Of a DNA stretch of 15,908 bases, positions 1-7,700 are shown piece by piece (position 1 is the first letter of the stretch; every line of letters starts with the position of its first letter). The notes below the pieces were generated by a model. The model was not told the origin of the DNA and searched no databases. It saw nothing but the letters and a program-made list of their open reading frames with translations. Source of the DNA: Planctomycetota bacterium (GTDB lineage: Bacteria; Planctomycetota; Planctomycetia; Pirellulales; Pirellulaceae); the NCBI GenBank assembly GCA_026692885.1, contig JAPLNJ010000458.1:1-15908 (forward strand), written 5' to 3'. A program made the position numbers and the translations under genes.

Positions 1-324
1 ATTTGGCACCGGGTCGGTCGGCAGGTCCTTCAAACTGTGCACGGCCAGGTCGATCTCGCCCGCCAACAAGGCCCGCTGAATCTCATTGGTGAACAACCCC
101 TGCTGGCCCATGGAACCCAGCGGGCCGGAGGTCACATCCCCTTTGGTTGCGATCGGGACGAGTTGGATACGCACGCCGCAATCGGCCAGGCGCGCGGCGA
201 CCCACTCCGCTTGCCACCGTGCCAGGGCGCTGGAGCGAGTGCCCAGTCTCAGCAGCGGACGGGCGGCGTCACTAGGGGTCTGGGTCAGGGGAGCTGCCGA
301 AGATCTGCTGGCTGGATCCGTCAT
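1..324 (-). CDS. hemC: Porphobilinogen deaminase (hydroxymethylbilane synthase), N-terminal part
   Basis: This is the first 108 codons of a leftward gene that runs off the left edge. HemC joins four porphobilinogen molecules into hydroxymethylbilane in cytoplasmic haem/tetrapyrrole synthesis. Family landmarks are visible: LRLGTRSSALARWQAE (about residues 25-40, with the substrate-binding Arg/Ser of the family's TRxSxLA motif), ATKGD (59-63), GLFTNEIQRALLAGEIDLAV (76-95) and HSLKDLPT (96-103), which includes the Asp (D100) matching the catalytic Asp of the E. coli enzyme. The dipyrromethane-cofactor Cys lies in the missing part. The ATG at 322-324 has a purine-rich AAGGA about 10 bases upstream. 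The first ~22 residues (Ser/Pro/Thr-rich) extend beyond the usual family start, so a later start cannot be excluded. The identity is secure. Confidence 0.95.
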   Translation of the reverse strand, partial: MTDPASRSSAAPLTQTPSDAARPLLRLGTRSSALARWQAEWVAARLADCGVRIQLVPIATKGDVTSGPLGSMGQQGLFTNEIQRALLAGEIDLAVHSLKDLPTDPVPN

Positions 325-365
325 GATTCTCGTCGTCCTTCGCCGAGGTGGGTCGAGGGCCTTGC

Positions 366-440
366 TCGTAAGGTTCTGACCTGCTGTCAGTGCTATCAAC
401 GGCCGGGTGGCTGGTGGCTGAGCCTAAGCGAAGCCCCAGT
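366..440. repeat. Dispersed intergenic repeat, copy 1 (upstream of hemC)
   Basis: This segment of about 75 bp is closely matched at 1381-1456. Both copies begin TCGTAAGGTT, share a middle part around CTGCTGTCAGTGC, and are identical over the last ~35 bases, which include GGTGGCTGGTGGCTGAGCC and TAAGCGAAGCCCCAGT. Both copies have the same orientation, each lying a short distance upstream of a leftward gene (hemC here, comF for copy 2). I see no gene in the 142-bp gap. Function unknown; a small non-autonomous or structural repeat is the simplest reading. Confidence 0.8.
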
Positions 441-466
441 CCCCCATTGCTTACCGTGTCGGAGCG

Positions 467-1297
467 TCAACCATTCTTCGCATTCGCCGCGCCAACACAA
501 GTGGACGATGCCTGGATGTTGCCTGGCCCTCGCTGATCCGCCCCCGTGGCGCGAGCTACCATGGCCACGCTAACGCTTGCCGCTCCGGCCCGGCGCAACG
601 TCTTGGCCGCTTCGCTGGCTGTGGCTCCCGTGGTCACGATATCGTCCACCAGCAACACCGCGGCGCCCGCCACATCGTAGTTCGCGGAAACACGGAAGGC
701 ATCCCGCATGTTGACCAGGCGTTCCGACGGGAGCAAGGTGCCCTGCTTGCGAGTTCTCCGGCGACAGACCAGCAGATTCGCGAACAGCGGAATCGCCAGG
801 GTCTGGCTGATCGCCTCAGCCAACAGATCGGGTCCGTTCACGCCGCGCACCAGACGCTTCCACCAGTGGGCCGGCACGGGTACCAACAGATCCGCTCGAG
901 GCTGGCAGATCCGCTCACGAAGTACCTCGGCGAGAAGAAAGCCCACGGACAGAGTCAACGGGTCCTGGCCGAGTTGCTTCATGCGGATCACGGCGTCTCG
1001 CAGTCGGTCGCGATAGACGCCCAAGGCGGTAGCTGCCTCGAACTGATAGTGCCGATTCCGGCAGCGTGCGCAGTCGTCACCCACATCGGTGGGACTCGTG
1101 GGCGACGCACAACGTCGGCATAACGGGCTGGGAATCGCCGAGAATGCACTGCGGCAAGCCGCACACAACAGCGGTTGCAAACTCCCCGCCGACAAGACCT
1201 GGCCGCAGGCATTGCAGGACGGAGGCAACAACAAGTCTGCCGCCGAGACGACGCCGCGATCCACGAAATGGTGAACTGCCTGCCAGCCAGCGGCCAC
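467..1297 (-). CDS. comF: ComF family phosphoribosyltransferase with double zinc ribbon
   Basis: A 276-residue cytoplasmic protein. Two CxxC zinc-ribbon pairs open it (Cys 28/31 and 45/48), followed by further CxxC pairs at 60/63 and 76/79. A type I phosphoribosyltransferase fold follows, with the PRPP-binding motif VLLVDDIVTTGAT (about 214-226). The ComF-specific stretches RLVRGVNGPDLLAEAI (about 149-164) and RRTRKQGTLLPSERLVNMRDAF (split here as RRTRKQG and ERLVNMRDAF, about 180-201) are also present. ComF proteins are linked to DNA uptake in naturally competent bacteria, but their reaction is not firmly established and many non-competent bacteria carry one. I chose GTG at 1295-1297 because GGAAAGGAAG lies just upstream and the zinc ribbon then starts at a normal distance. 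The frame stays open to 1612, but that extension only reads through intergenic repeats. Family assignment is strong; physiological role is inferred. Confidence 0.9.
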   Translation of the reverse strand: MAAGWQAVHHFVDRGVVSAADLLLPPSCNACGQVLSAGSLQPLLCAACRSAFSAIPSPLCRRCASPTSPTDVGDDCARCRNRHYQFEAATALGVYRDRLRDAVIRMKQLGQDPLTLSVGFLLAEVLRERICQPRADLLVPVPAHWWKRLVRGVNGPDLLAEAISQTLAIPLFANLLVCRRRTRKQGTLLPSERLVNMRDAFRVSANYDVAGAAVLLVDDIVTTGATASEAAKTLRRAGAASVSVAMVARATGADQRGPGNIQASSTCVGAANAKNG

Positions 1298-1380
1298 GCG
1301 ATCTTCCTTTCCCCCGTCACAATACGAGATAGTGAGGCTCCTGCCGAGCCGGTCGCGCCAGGCGACTCGGCAGGCCTTGA

Positions 1381-1456
1381 TCGTAAGGTTTCGCGCTGCT
1401 GTCAGTGCCAACAGCGGCCCGGGTGGCTGGTGGCTGAGCCTAAGCGAAGCCCCAGT
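1381..1456. repeat. Dispersed intergenic repeat, copy 2 (upstream of comF)
   Basis: Second copy of the 366-440 repeat in the same orientation. Just beyond its end GCCCCAG (1449-1455) pairs with CTGGGGC (1466-1472) around a 10-base loop, giving a 7-bp hairpin that copy 1 does not clearly have. Confidence 0.8.
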
Positions 1457-1508
1457 ACCCGGTTTCTGGGGCATCGATGCGCTCTGCCCCAGCCACCCTG
1501 ACATCCTG

Positions 1509-1540
1509 CTGCTAGCGTTTTGCGCTGCTAGCGTTTTGCG
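1509..1540. repeat. Perfect 16-bp tandem duplication
   Basis: CTGCTAGCGTTTTGCG occurs twice back to back (1509-1524 and 1525-1540). It lies in the non-coding comF-uxaC gap. GCTAGC inside each unit is a 6-bp palindrome. Confidence 0.85.
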
Positions 1541-1625
1541 CCACCTTATGATCAAGGCCATCAAGGCCGACTCGGCAGGAGCCTCGCCCTCCCACCTCGC
1601 CCTCCCAGCCACTGCTCAGGACTCA

Positions 1626-2909
1626 CTAGAACCCAAACACCTCGTCCACGTTACTTCGCAACACCCGTTGTCCCAACGCCAACGCTTGCTCTTCGGTCCA
1701 GCCCCGGTCGACCACGAAACGTTCCGCCAGGACCTTGGCGAGGCACCGCTGATACATCTTGAATTTCGGCAGCGCGAATTCCAACTTGTACATGTCGCTG
1801 TAGTAGCCGATCTGCTTGGTCTGCGGTACGGCTTCCAGTCTGGCCGCCAAATCGCGCTCGATGAAGGCTGGCGTGTTGGAATACCACCAGTGCCCGCTGG
1901 TCAGGACGTTGGGGAAAATCCAGGCGTAACTGATCAGTTCCTGATTTGTGACGCTGGCCAGCACCGAGACCGGGAACTTGACCCCGGGAAACGCGTTGAA
2001 CAGTTCCCGGTACTGGATCAGCGACACGCGGCTGTCGTACAGGTCTCGCCCCTGAAACACCCCGCCCTCGTAGACGCCCCGGTTCACACCGATCATCAGG
2101 TCAAAGGGCAGGCCAAAGTCGGCGCAGAACTCGGCCAAGGTCCAGAACACGAAATGCGACAAAGCCTGCCGATGCGACAGGTGGGCCTCCAATCCGTGAG
2201 CCCAAACCTCGGCCACGGCGGTCTCGGCACGTCCCTGCGTCACTCGCATCGGCGCGAAATCCGGCGGCAGGCTGATGGCACAGGCGCGAGCGTTGTTCGA
2301 TCGAAAGTGCTGGAACAGGCTGCCGATCGCAGCCCGCAACGACGCGACATCCGTCACGGATCGACCCGCGGCGCGCTCGAGTCGTTCGCGCACTTCCGTT
2401 TTCGCCAGCTGAAACACCAAGTCATCCGTCCGCAGGCAGGGGATGTACACCTGGGTGTCGAAGCCCTCCAACGGATCGTCGAACTCGTTGGTCAGGAACA
2501 CGGCCGCCAGATTGCTCTGCTGCAGCACCTGCTCCGCCCAATCCGCTTGGGACATTTTGTCGGCTGCCGCATCGTAGACGGCCTCCCAGTTCTCCGCAGT
2601 GATCCGCTGGCCCGCGAAGCCGAAAAACGATTGGGCGATTTCGATGAGCCAACTGTATTGGGCCGTGTTCTCCAGCGGCCCCAGGCGTGCAACCAACCGA
2701 GCACATTTCTCGCGTGGATCCAGTTCCGGTTCTTCGATCTCTTCCTTGGGCATGCCCGCCGAATGGGCGAGTTCCGTGTAGTAGTGATAACCCAGAATGT
2801 CAGCCAGCGTCTGGGACGCCGGTTGGAGCGGGTTGATATGCGTGTGCGGGTCGATCAGGGTCAGGGCCTGCAGTTCGGCAAACAGGCGGTCGCGCAAAGC
2901 TTCAGACAT
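1626..2909 (-). CDS. uxaC: Uronate (glucuronate) isomerase-like protein, divergent UxaC family
   Basis: A 427-residue cytoplasmic protein of the amidohydrolase superfamily. UxaC interconverts D-glucuronate/D-galacturonate and the matching ketouronates in uronic-acid breakdown. Seen here: the metal-binding HxH in LIDPHTHINP (His22, His24); a UxaC-like N-terminal layout with ENTAQYSWLIEIAQSFFGF (about 80-98) matching the family's conserved tyrosine/tryptophan-rich segment; NLAAVFLTNEFDDPLEGF (about 133-150) matching its 'TTDDP' segment; and GHWWYSNTP (339-347) where classical enzymes have a WW motif. YYSDMYKLEF (369-378) replaces the usual C-terminal Asp-Ser-Arg segment, and the protein is somewhat shorter than E. 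coli UxaC (~470 residues). The ATG is preceded by GTGAGGATAAGG. Family membership is likely, but the substrate could differ from glucuronate. Confidence 0.8.
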   Translation of the reverse strand: MSEALRDRLFAELQALTLIDPHTHINPLQPASQTLADILGYHYYTELAHSAGMPKEEIEEPELDPREKCARLVARLGPLENTAQYSWLIEIAQSFFGFAGQRITAENWEAVYDAAADKMSQADWAEQVLQQSNLAAVFLTNEFDDPLEGFDTQVYIPCLRTDDLVFQLAKTEVRERLERAAGRSVTDVASLRAAIGSLFQHFRSNNARACAISLPPDFAPMRVTQGRAETAVAEVWAHGLEAHLSHRQALSHFVFWTLAEFCADFGLPFDLMIGVNRGVYEGGVFQGRDLYDSRVSLIQYRELFNAFPGVKFPVSVLASVTNQELISYAWIFPNVLTSGHWWYSNTPAFIERDLAARLEAVPQTKQIGYYSDMYKLEFALPKFKMYQRCLAKVLAERFVVDRGWTEEQALALGQRVLRSNVDEVFGF

Positions 2910-2933
2910 GGTGCCTTATCCTCACTGATTTCG

Positions 2934-2983
2934 TCGTACAGCGGACTTGCCTCCGCTCAGGCGGAAGAAATTCCGCCCTACGA
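2934..2983. repeat. REP-like double-hairpin element between uxaC and the AAA+ ATPase gene
   Basis: TCGTA (2934-2938) and TACGA (2979-2983) bracket two perfect hairpins: AGCGGA/TCCGCT (2940-2945 with 2952-2957, 6-base loop) and GGCGGAA/TTCCGCC (2960-2966 with 2971-2977, loop GAAA). Read on the minus strand, the second hairpin is directly preceded by GTAG, the layout of bacterial REP elements. It lies in the 102-bp gap just upstream of uxaC, downstream of the ATPase gene, and could act in attenuation or mRNA stability. No U-tract follows, so I do not call it an intrinsic terminator. Confidence 0.75.
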
Positions 2984-3011
2984 AGTTGTTTCTTGACAGC
3001 CGCTAACTATA

Positions 3012-4409
3012 TCACATCTGCGGTGGCGTTGTCTCCAGTGCCTTGTTCAGGAAGTAGCCGGTCCACGCGAGGTTCAGAACCTCGGTCGTCAACGCCACCG
3101 GTAGGCCGCGATACTTGCAGATGTCTCGGGCGCGGTCGATGAGATCGCGGGGTTCGCAACCGTGGAGTCGGCGGTTCTCGGCCTGATAACGTCCGAGCAG
3201 CCAGTCCAGCAGGCCCGGCGGCACCTCGCTGCCGCACCCGGCGGCATAGCGGGAGAAAATCAGTGCGTATTGCTGCGGAGAGGGGTCACCCACGCAAAGA
3301 CGATACCCCATGCGTCGCAAGAGACCGGGGGCCATCACTTTATCCGGGTCCAGATTCGTAGAAATGACGAGCATGTTCCTGAACGGCACCTGGATCTGTT
3401 GCCCGGTTCGGAGCGTCAGGTAGTCGACTTGGTTCTCTAGGGGCACAATCCACCGATTCAGCAGCTGATTTGGCGGCGTGCTCTGGCAGCCGAAATCGTC
3501 CAGCAGGAACGTGCCGCCATTGGCTTTCAGGTGCAGCGGAGCTTCGTAGTAGCCACGGGCCGAGTCGTAGCTGAGGTCCAAGTCCGCCAGAGTCAATTCG
3601 CCGCCCACCACCACAAAGGGCCTGTGAATTCGCACCCACCGCAGATCAGATTTCGCGGACGCCTCGCGCGGGATATCCTCGCTGGCCTCCGTATGGCACT
3701 GCGGGTCGAAGACCCGGATGATGTGGTTCTCCACGCCGATGCAATGGGGAATCCAGAAACTGCCTTGGAAGGCCCGATGAAGCAGTTTGCCCAAACTCGT
3801 CTTCCCGTTCCCCGGCGGTCCGTACAGGAACAGGCTACGTCCCGACGACACGGCCAACCCGGCGATTTCCACACTGCTTTCGCTCAGCACCAGATCGGAG
3901 ATGGCGGAGGTCACCGCTTGCGCAGAAGCCTTCGGCAGGCAGGGCAACTGCAGAGCCAGCATCGTACTGTACGCCTGCAGTGAGACCGGTGCCGGTCCGA
4001 CATAGCCCGAGATGGCCATCAACCAAGCGGCCCGTTCCCGGCCGGACTGGGTGATGCGGAAGCGGTAGCCGAGCGGGCCATCGTCGCCGAGTACCTCCAC
4101 CATCTTCTCGATTCTCAGCCGTTCGAGCAACTCGGCAGCCAGCGGGAACGGCAAGTGGAGTTGCCGCGAGGTGGATCCTGTGCTGAACTGCGGTGAGATA
4201 TAGGCCAGCTTGAGCGTCAGATTCACCAATACCTCAGGATCGACACCCGCATCGCCCAAGCTGGCGGGAGACTCCGGTATCAGGACGCCGCCGATTTCGA
4301 TCGTGCGCACCCCGCGCTCCTGCCCCTCCCGCTTGGGCGAGGTCTCCGAGGACGCGGCCTTGGCACCAAGCCCAGATGCCATCGAATGGCTTCGCTTCGG
4401 CTCCATCAT
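3012..4409 (-). CDS. AAA+ ATPase with N-terminal helical/winged-helix-like region, function unknown
   Basis: A 465-residue predicted cytoplasmic ATPase. Walker A is GPPGNGKTS (197-205), Walker B is TFLLDDFG (300-307), sensor 1 is probably Asn352 in MLVISTNLDPD, and arginines at 365/366 or 370 (LLRRMGYR) are arginine-finger or sensor-2 candidates. Residues ~1-35 are charged and low in complexity. Residues ~55-135 (DPEVLVNLTLKLAY..., RIEKMVEVLGDDGPLGYRFR) have the helix-helix-hairpin pattern of a winged-helix-like or adaptor module. The P-loop, 'GGTFLLDDFG' and 'NMLVISTNLDP' are MoxR/chaperone-like, but I cannot name the family or a substrate. Two adjacent ATGs (4407-4409 and 4404-4406) follow AAGGGAAG. 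The gene is divergent from the giant surface-protein gene, so a shared regulatory region is possible but unproven. Confidence 0.85.
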   Translation of the reverse strand: MMEPKRSHSMASGLGAKAASSETSPKREGQERGVRTIEIGGVLIPESPASLGDAGVDPEVLVNLTLKLAYISPQFSTGSTSRQLHLPFPLAAELLERLRIEKMVEVLGDDGPLGYRFRITQSGRERAAWLMAISGYVGPAPVSLQAYSTMLALQLPCLPKASAQAVTSAISDLVLSESSVEIAGLAVSSGRSLFLYGPPGNGKTSLGKLLHRAFQGSFWIPHCIGVENHIIRVFDPQCHTEASEDIPREASAKSDLRWVRIHRPFVVVGGELTLADLDLSYDSARGYYEAPLHLKANGGTFLLDDFGCQSTPPNQLLNRWIVPLENQVDYLTLRTGQQIQVPFRNMLVISTNLDPDKVMAPGLLRRMGYRLCVGDPSPQQYALIFSRYAAGCGSEVPPGLLDWLLGRYQAENRRLHGCEPRDLIDRARDICKYRGLPVALTTEVLNLAWTGYFLNKALETTPPQM

Positions 4410-4528
4410 GTCTGTTCAGCTTCCCTTCGCTCAGTGGGCGATTGGTGGTTGATTTTGGAACAGTGAGCGTAGCACCAGGCAGGGGCGTCTGCAATGTCAC
4501 AGGATGGAATGCGGCGTGAAGAATAGGG

Positions 4529-4620
4529 GGGCAAGAAGATTTTAGGGCAAGAAAATTGGAAGACAGATGGGGGTTGGTAAATCGAGCGACAAGTCAGTCT
4601 GCATCCAAATTTTCTTGCCC
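4529..4620. repeat. AT-richer repeat element with inverted ends
   Basis: Two 16-base related units sit in tandem: GGGCAAGAAGATTTTA (4529-4544) and GGGCAAGAAAATTGGA (4545-4560). TCCAAATTTTCTTGCCC (4604-4620) is the reverse complement of the second unit apart from one extra T. The 43 bases between show no gene. The arms would form a ~16-bp stem with a large loop, either a small mobile repeat or a hairpin in a leader. Its base composition is visibly poorer in G+C than its neighbours. Confidence 0.75.
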
Positions 4621-4663
4621 TCCCAACCCGCACACAATTCGTAGCGAAATCCACTGCCGCTGG

Positions 4664-4692
4664 TTGACGGCGGGTAGTCGACCCAATACCAT
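4664..4692 (+). promoter_or_regulatory. Candidate sigma70-like promoter for the giant gene
   Basis: TTGACG (4664-4669, 5/6 match to TTGACA), a 17-base spacer and TACCAT (4687-4692, 4/6 match to TATAAT) would start transcription near 4699, about 50 bases before the GTG. Such matches arise by chance, and planctomycete promoters are poorly defined, so this is tentative. Confidence 0.3.
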
Positions 4693-4735
4693 CCGCCCAG
4701 ACACGCGCCTGCGTGACTACCTCGCGTTGACATCT

Positions 4736-4740
4736 GGGAG
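4736..4740 (+). promoter_or_regulatory. Ribosome binding site deciding the GTG start of the giant gene
   Basis: GGGAG lies 8 bases before GTG 4749. An in-frame stop (TGA 4728-4730) closes the frame just upstream, so the only plausible alternative is a CTG at 4734. The LEPR-XLL signature then falls at residues 23-33, its usual distance from the start. Confidence 0.75.
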
Positions 4741-4748
4741 ATACCGCG

Positions 4749-7700
4749 GTGGCTCGGAACCGACGACGTAAATGCCGCCAGCCAGCGCGGACACGCGGGG
4801 CGCGGCAGCCGCAGTTGGAACAGCTGGAAGACCGTCGGCTGCTGGCCGTCGCAGCACTGCCGAACCAGTGGCTGCCCACGGGCCAGGCACCACTCGACTT
4901 GCAAATCGCCCCGCTGCATGCCGACGGACTGCCGGATCTGGCGGTGCTGAGCCGCGACGGTACGCTGACCGTGGCCCGCAATGCAGGACACGATCAGTGG
5001 CTTGGCCTGACGACCCGTGACCTGGGCGTCGGCCCGGCAAATGGGCTACGCTTGACGCGACTCGATGCGGATCTGCTCCCCGATCTGGTCGTCCAAGGAC
5101 CCGATACACTGCACGTGTTCCGCGGCGATGGGACGGGAGACTTCACGCTGCGGCAAACACACTCCGCTCCCATACCGGGTCAGTGGAGTCCGGCCGGCGG
5201 CGGACGCGTGGGGATCGCCGCCAGCCTGCTGAACGCCGATACCGTCACGGATCTCGTGACCGTGTCGCCCGGCAGCGACGAAGTGCTGGTGCTGCTGGGC
5301 CGCGGGGACGGCACCCTGGCGGATCCCGTGGCGTTCCCCAGCGGCGGCCGCGAACCGGTCGTGGTCGTCGTCGGCAACTTCCTGGGCGAGGTGTTCCCCG
5401 ACCTCGCCGTCGGACACTCGGACGGCACCTTGACCTTCCTGGAAGGACTCAGCGACGGCTCGTTTCAACCTCGGCCAAAACGCACGATCGACTTCCGCAG
5501 TGTGCCTAACTTCGGCAGCCTGGGCCTGGTGGATCTGACCGTCGGCGATTGGGACGGCGACGGCGACGCGGACTTGGCCGTCAGCGGTATCAATCAAGTC
5601 TATCTGCTCCAACAGAATCCCGCTCCGCTGTCGTCCAGTCCAATTGCTAACGGCAGTTTTTCCGCGGGGCTGACAGGTTGGACCACCGAGGTCGTCGGTC
5701 AAACGCCCGGCGTGACGGCGGGGACCATCAACGCGCTGGGCGGGGTCCTGCAATTGACCGAGAATGAATCGTTCCTGGTTTCCGCCCACCAGACGTTCCT
5801 GGTTCCGCCTCAGCCGCAGACGCTGTCGGTGGATATCGTCGCGCTGGGCCTGGATGCTCCGGCCGACGGTGTGCCGGATGCGGTGGAGTTGTCGCTGCTG
5901 GACGACGCATCCCAATCGCTGGTACCGACGATCGGCCCGAACGCGACCTCATTCTTCAACGTGGGGTACGAGGCTCGCGCGCCCGATTTGGCAGCGGGTA
6001 CGCGGGCGGCGTACACCACGGGCGTGACCTTCGATGGCCGGACCGTCACCTTGGATATCTCCGGCCTGCAACCGGACACCCTGGCGACTCTGTATTTGGA
6101 TCTGATCGGCAACCCGCCCGGCACCCAGTCGGTGGTGGCTTTCGACAACGTTTGCCTTACGCCCGACCGAATCTTCGCCGACACGTTCACCGTCACACCG
6201 CTGGCCGGACCGTTTGGTCGTACGGCGGGAATCGCGTCCGGCGACGTCGACGGAGACGGGCACCAGGACCTGATCGTCGCGGATGCGGGCCGCAGCCAAC
6301 TCGTGGTGTACAACGGCGACGGTCGCGGCCAGTTCACCCGGTCGGAGCTCGACCTGGCGTCGTTCGGCTCGGAGGTGTCCGCCGTGACTACCGGACTGCT
6401 GACGGACGGCGACCGTGTCGCGGTCATTGCTGTCACACTCCGCGGTTCGGACGTCGCCCTGAGTCCGCTGGGCAGCGGCCCGCCGCCCGACGCGACGGGT
6501 CCGCGAGTCAGTCTGCTCGAGCCGGCGCCCGACACGCTGGTCCGGTCGAACGTGGCGGAACTGCGACTTCAATTCAGCGAAGGGGTGCAGGACGCGGGAG
6601 CGGCCGGGCGGCTCTCGGTGACCAACCCGGCCGCCTACCAACTCTGGAACTTCGGCCCCAATGGGACCTTCGAAGACGGTCAGGGCGACGACCGCCTGAT
6701 TCCGATTTCGTCGGTGACATACAGCCGGGCCACCCAAACGGCTGTGTTGACTATCGCCGCCTCTGCCGCGCCGCTGGCCGATGCCGGCTATCAGCTGTCG
6801 GTGGCCGGCGCCGATCCGAACTTGGCGATCGTGGACCTGGCCGGTAACCGGCTGGCCGACGGTCAGGACGTGCTGCTGTCCTGGGCCGTCAATCGTCCGC
6901 CGGTGCTGGTCTCGGCCGACTCGGTGAGCGGCCGGGAAGGCGGCTCGGTGGCCTTCTCGGCCGGCTTCCAGGATCCCGGTTTTCACGATCCGCACACGGC
7001 GACAATCGACTGGGGCGACGGCTCAGCGGCTGGCGTAATGATCGAAGCCGACGGCGATGGCCAAGTGACCGCCGGGCACATCTATGCGGACAACGGCACG
7101 TACGCGATCTCCGTCACGTTGTGGGATAGCGCCGGCAACCAGACGCAACGGTGGTCACTGGCGACGATCGCCAACGTGCCGCCAGCCGTCACCGCGGCCC
7201 GGAATCAGCTGCTCGACGAAGGCCAGACGCGGAGTCTGGACGTGGTGACATTCACGGATCCGGGGTTCTCGCGAACCGGCGCATGTGGCGGCATCGCGGG
7301 ATCGGACGGATCGGTCGGATCCGACCGCTTGACCGCTTGCTCCACGGTCGAGACGTTCACCGCCACCATCGACTGGGGCGACGGCTCGGCGTTGGAAGCC
7401 GTGGTGCCTCGGGTGACGCAAGGGCGGCCCGGCGTGGCTACGTCCGGCACGGTCTGGGGCCAGCATGCGTATCGCGACGAGGGTTTTTACTCGGTCACCG
7501 TGACCGTCACGGACGATGACCAAGGCAGCCAGTCGGCCCGTTTCAAGATGCTCGTCCGCAACGACGCTCCGCTGGTGACCGGCATGAGCGACCTGCGCGG
7601 CGTGGAAGGTCAGCGTCTGGATTGGGTGGGCGAGTTCTCCGATCCGGGCACGCTGGACACGCATCGGGCCACGCTCGACTGGGGCGACGGCTCGCAGAGT

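Larger units (their letters stand above)
1334..1585. repeat. Inverted-repeat pair bounding a 252-bp repeat mosaic
   Basis: GAGGCTCCTGCCGAG at 1334-1348 is the exact reverse complement of CTCGGCAGGAGCCTC at 1571-1585, and the match continues imperfectly outward and inward. The arrangement resembles the ends of a small non-autonomous element, but there is no transposase and I see no clear target-site duplication. It could equally be two independent repeat copies in opposite orientation. Confidence 0.5.
1298..1625. other. Gene-free gap built of nested repeats between comF and uxaC
   Basis: No credible gene lies in these 328 bp. The gap is a mosaic: a 15-bp perfect inverted pair at its ends, the second copy of the hemC-upstream repeat, and a 16-bp tandem duplication. 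GACTCGGCAGG also occurs twice (1364-1374 and 1569-1579). Frames crossing the gap give low-complexity peptides (WEGEAPAE, GASLRLSHQPP) that look like translated repeat, not protein. Confidence 0.7.
4410..4748. other. Divergent intergenic region between ATPase gene and giant gene
   Basis: A 339-bp gap that must hold promoters for both flanking genes. It contains a less GC-rich inverted-repeat element in the middle, a weak promoter-like pair facing right, and the ribosome binding site of the giant gene. Frames that stay open here give no recognisable protein. Confidence 0.7.

Noticed and set aside
37..573. 178-codon rightward open frame
   Set aside because: Antisense to hemC, whose motifs are unmistakable, and it continues through the intergenic repeat.
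2934..2983. Intrinsic transcription terminator
   Set aside because: Hairpins are present but there is no U-tract after either stem on either strand; the TCGTA/TACGA frame and GTAG foot fit a REP-like repeat better.
1332..2996. 554-codon rightward open frame
   Set aside because: Lies opposite uxaC, whose product has clear family motifs; the rightward product starts in repeat sequence and shows no family.
4556..4771. 71-codon rightward open frame upstream of the giant gene
   Set aside because: It runs through the repeat element and promoter region, overlaps the giant gene's start in another frame, and has no ribosome site or motif.
4406..4991. Leftward open frames (191 and 149 codons) over the divergent gap and giant gene start
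   Set aside because: They read through the non-coding spacer and antisense to the LEPR-XLL region; products are low in complexity and without motifs.
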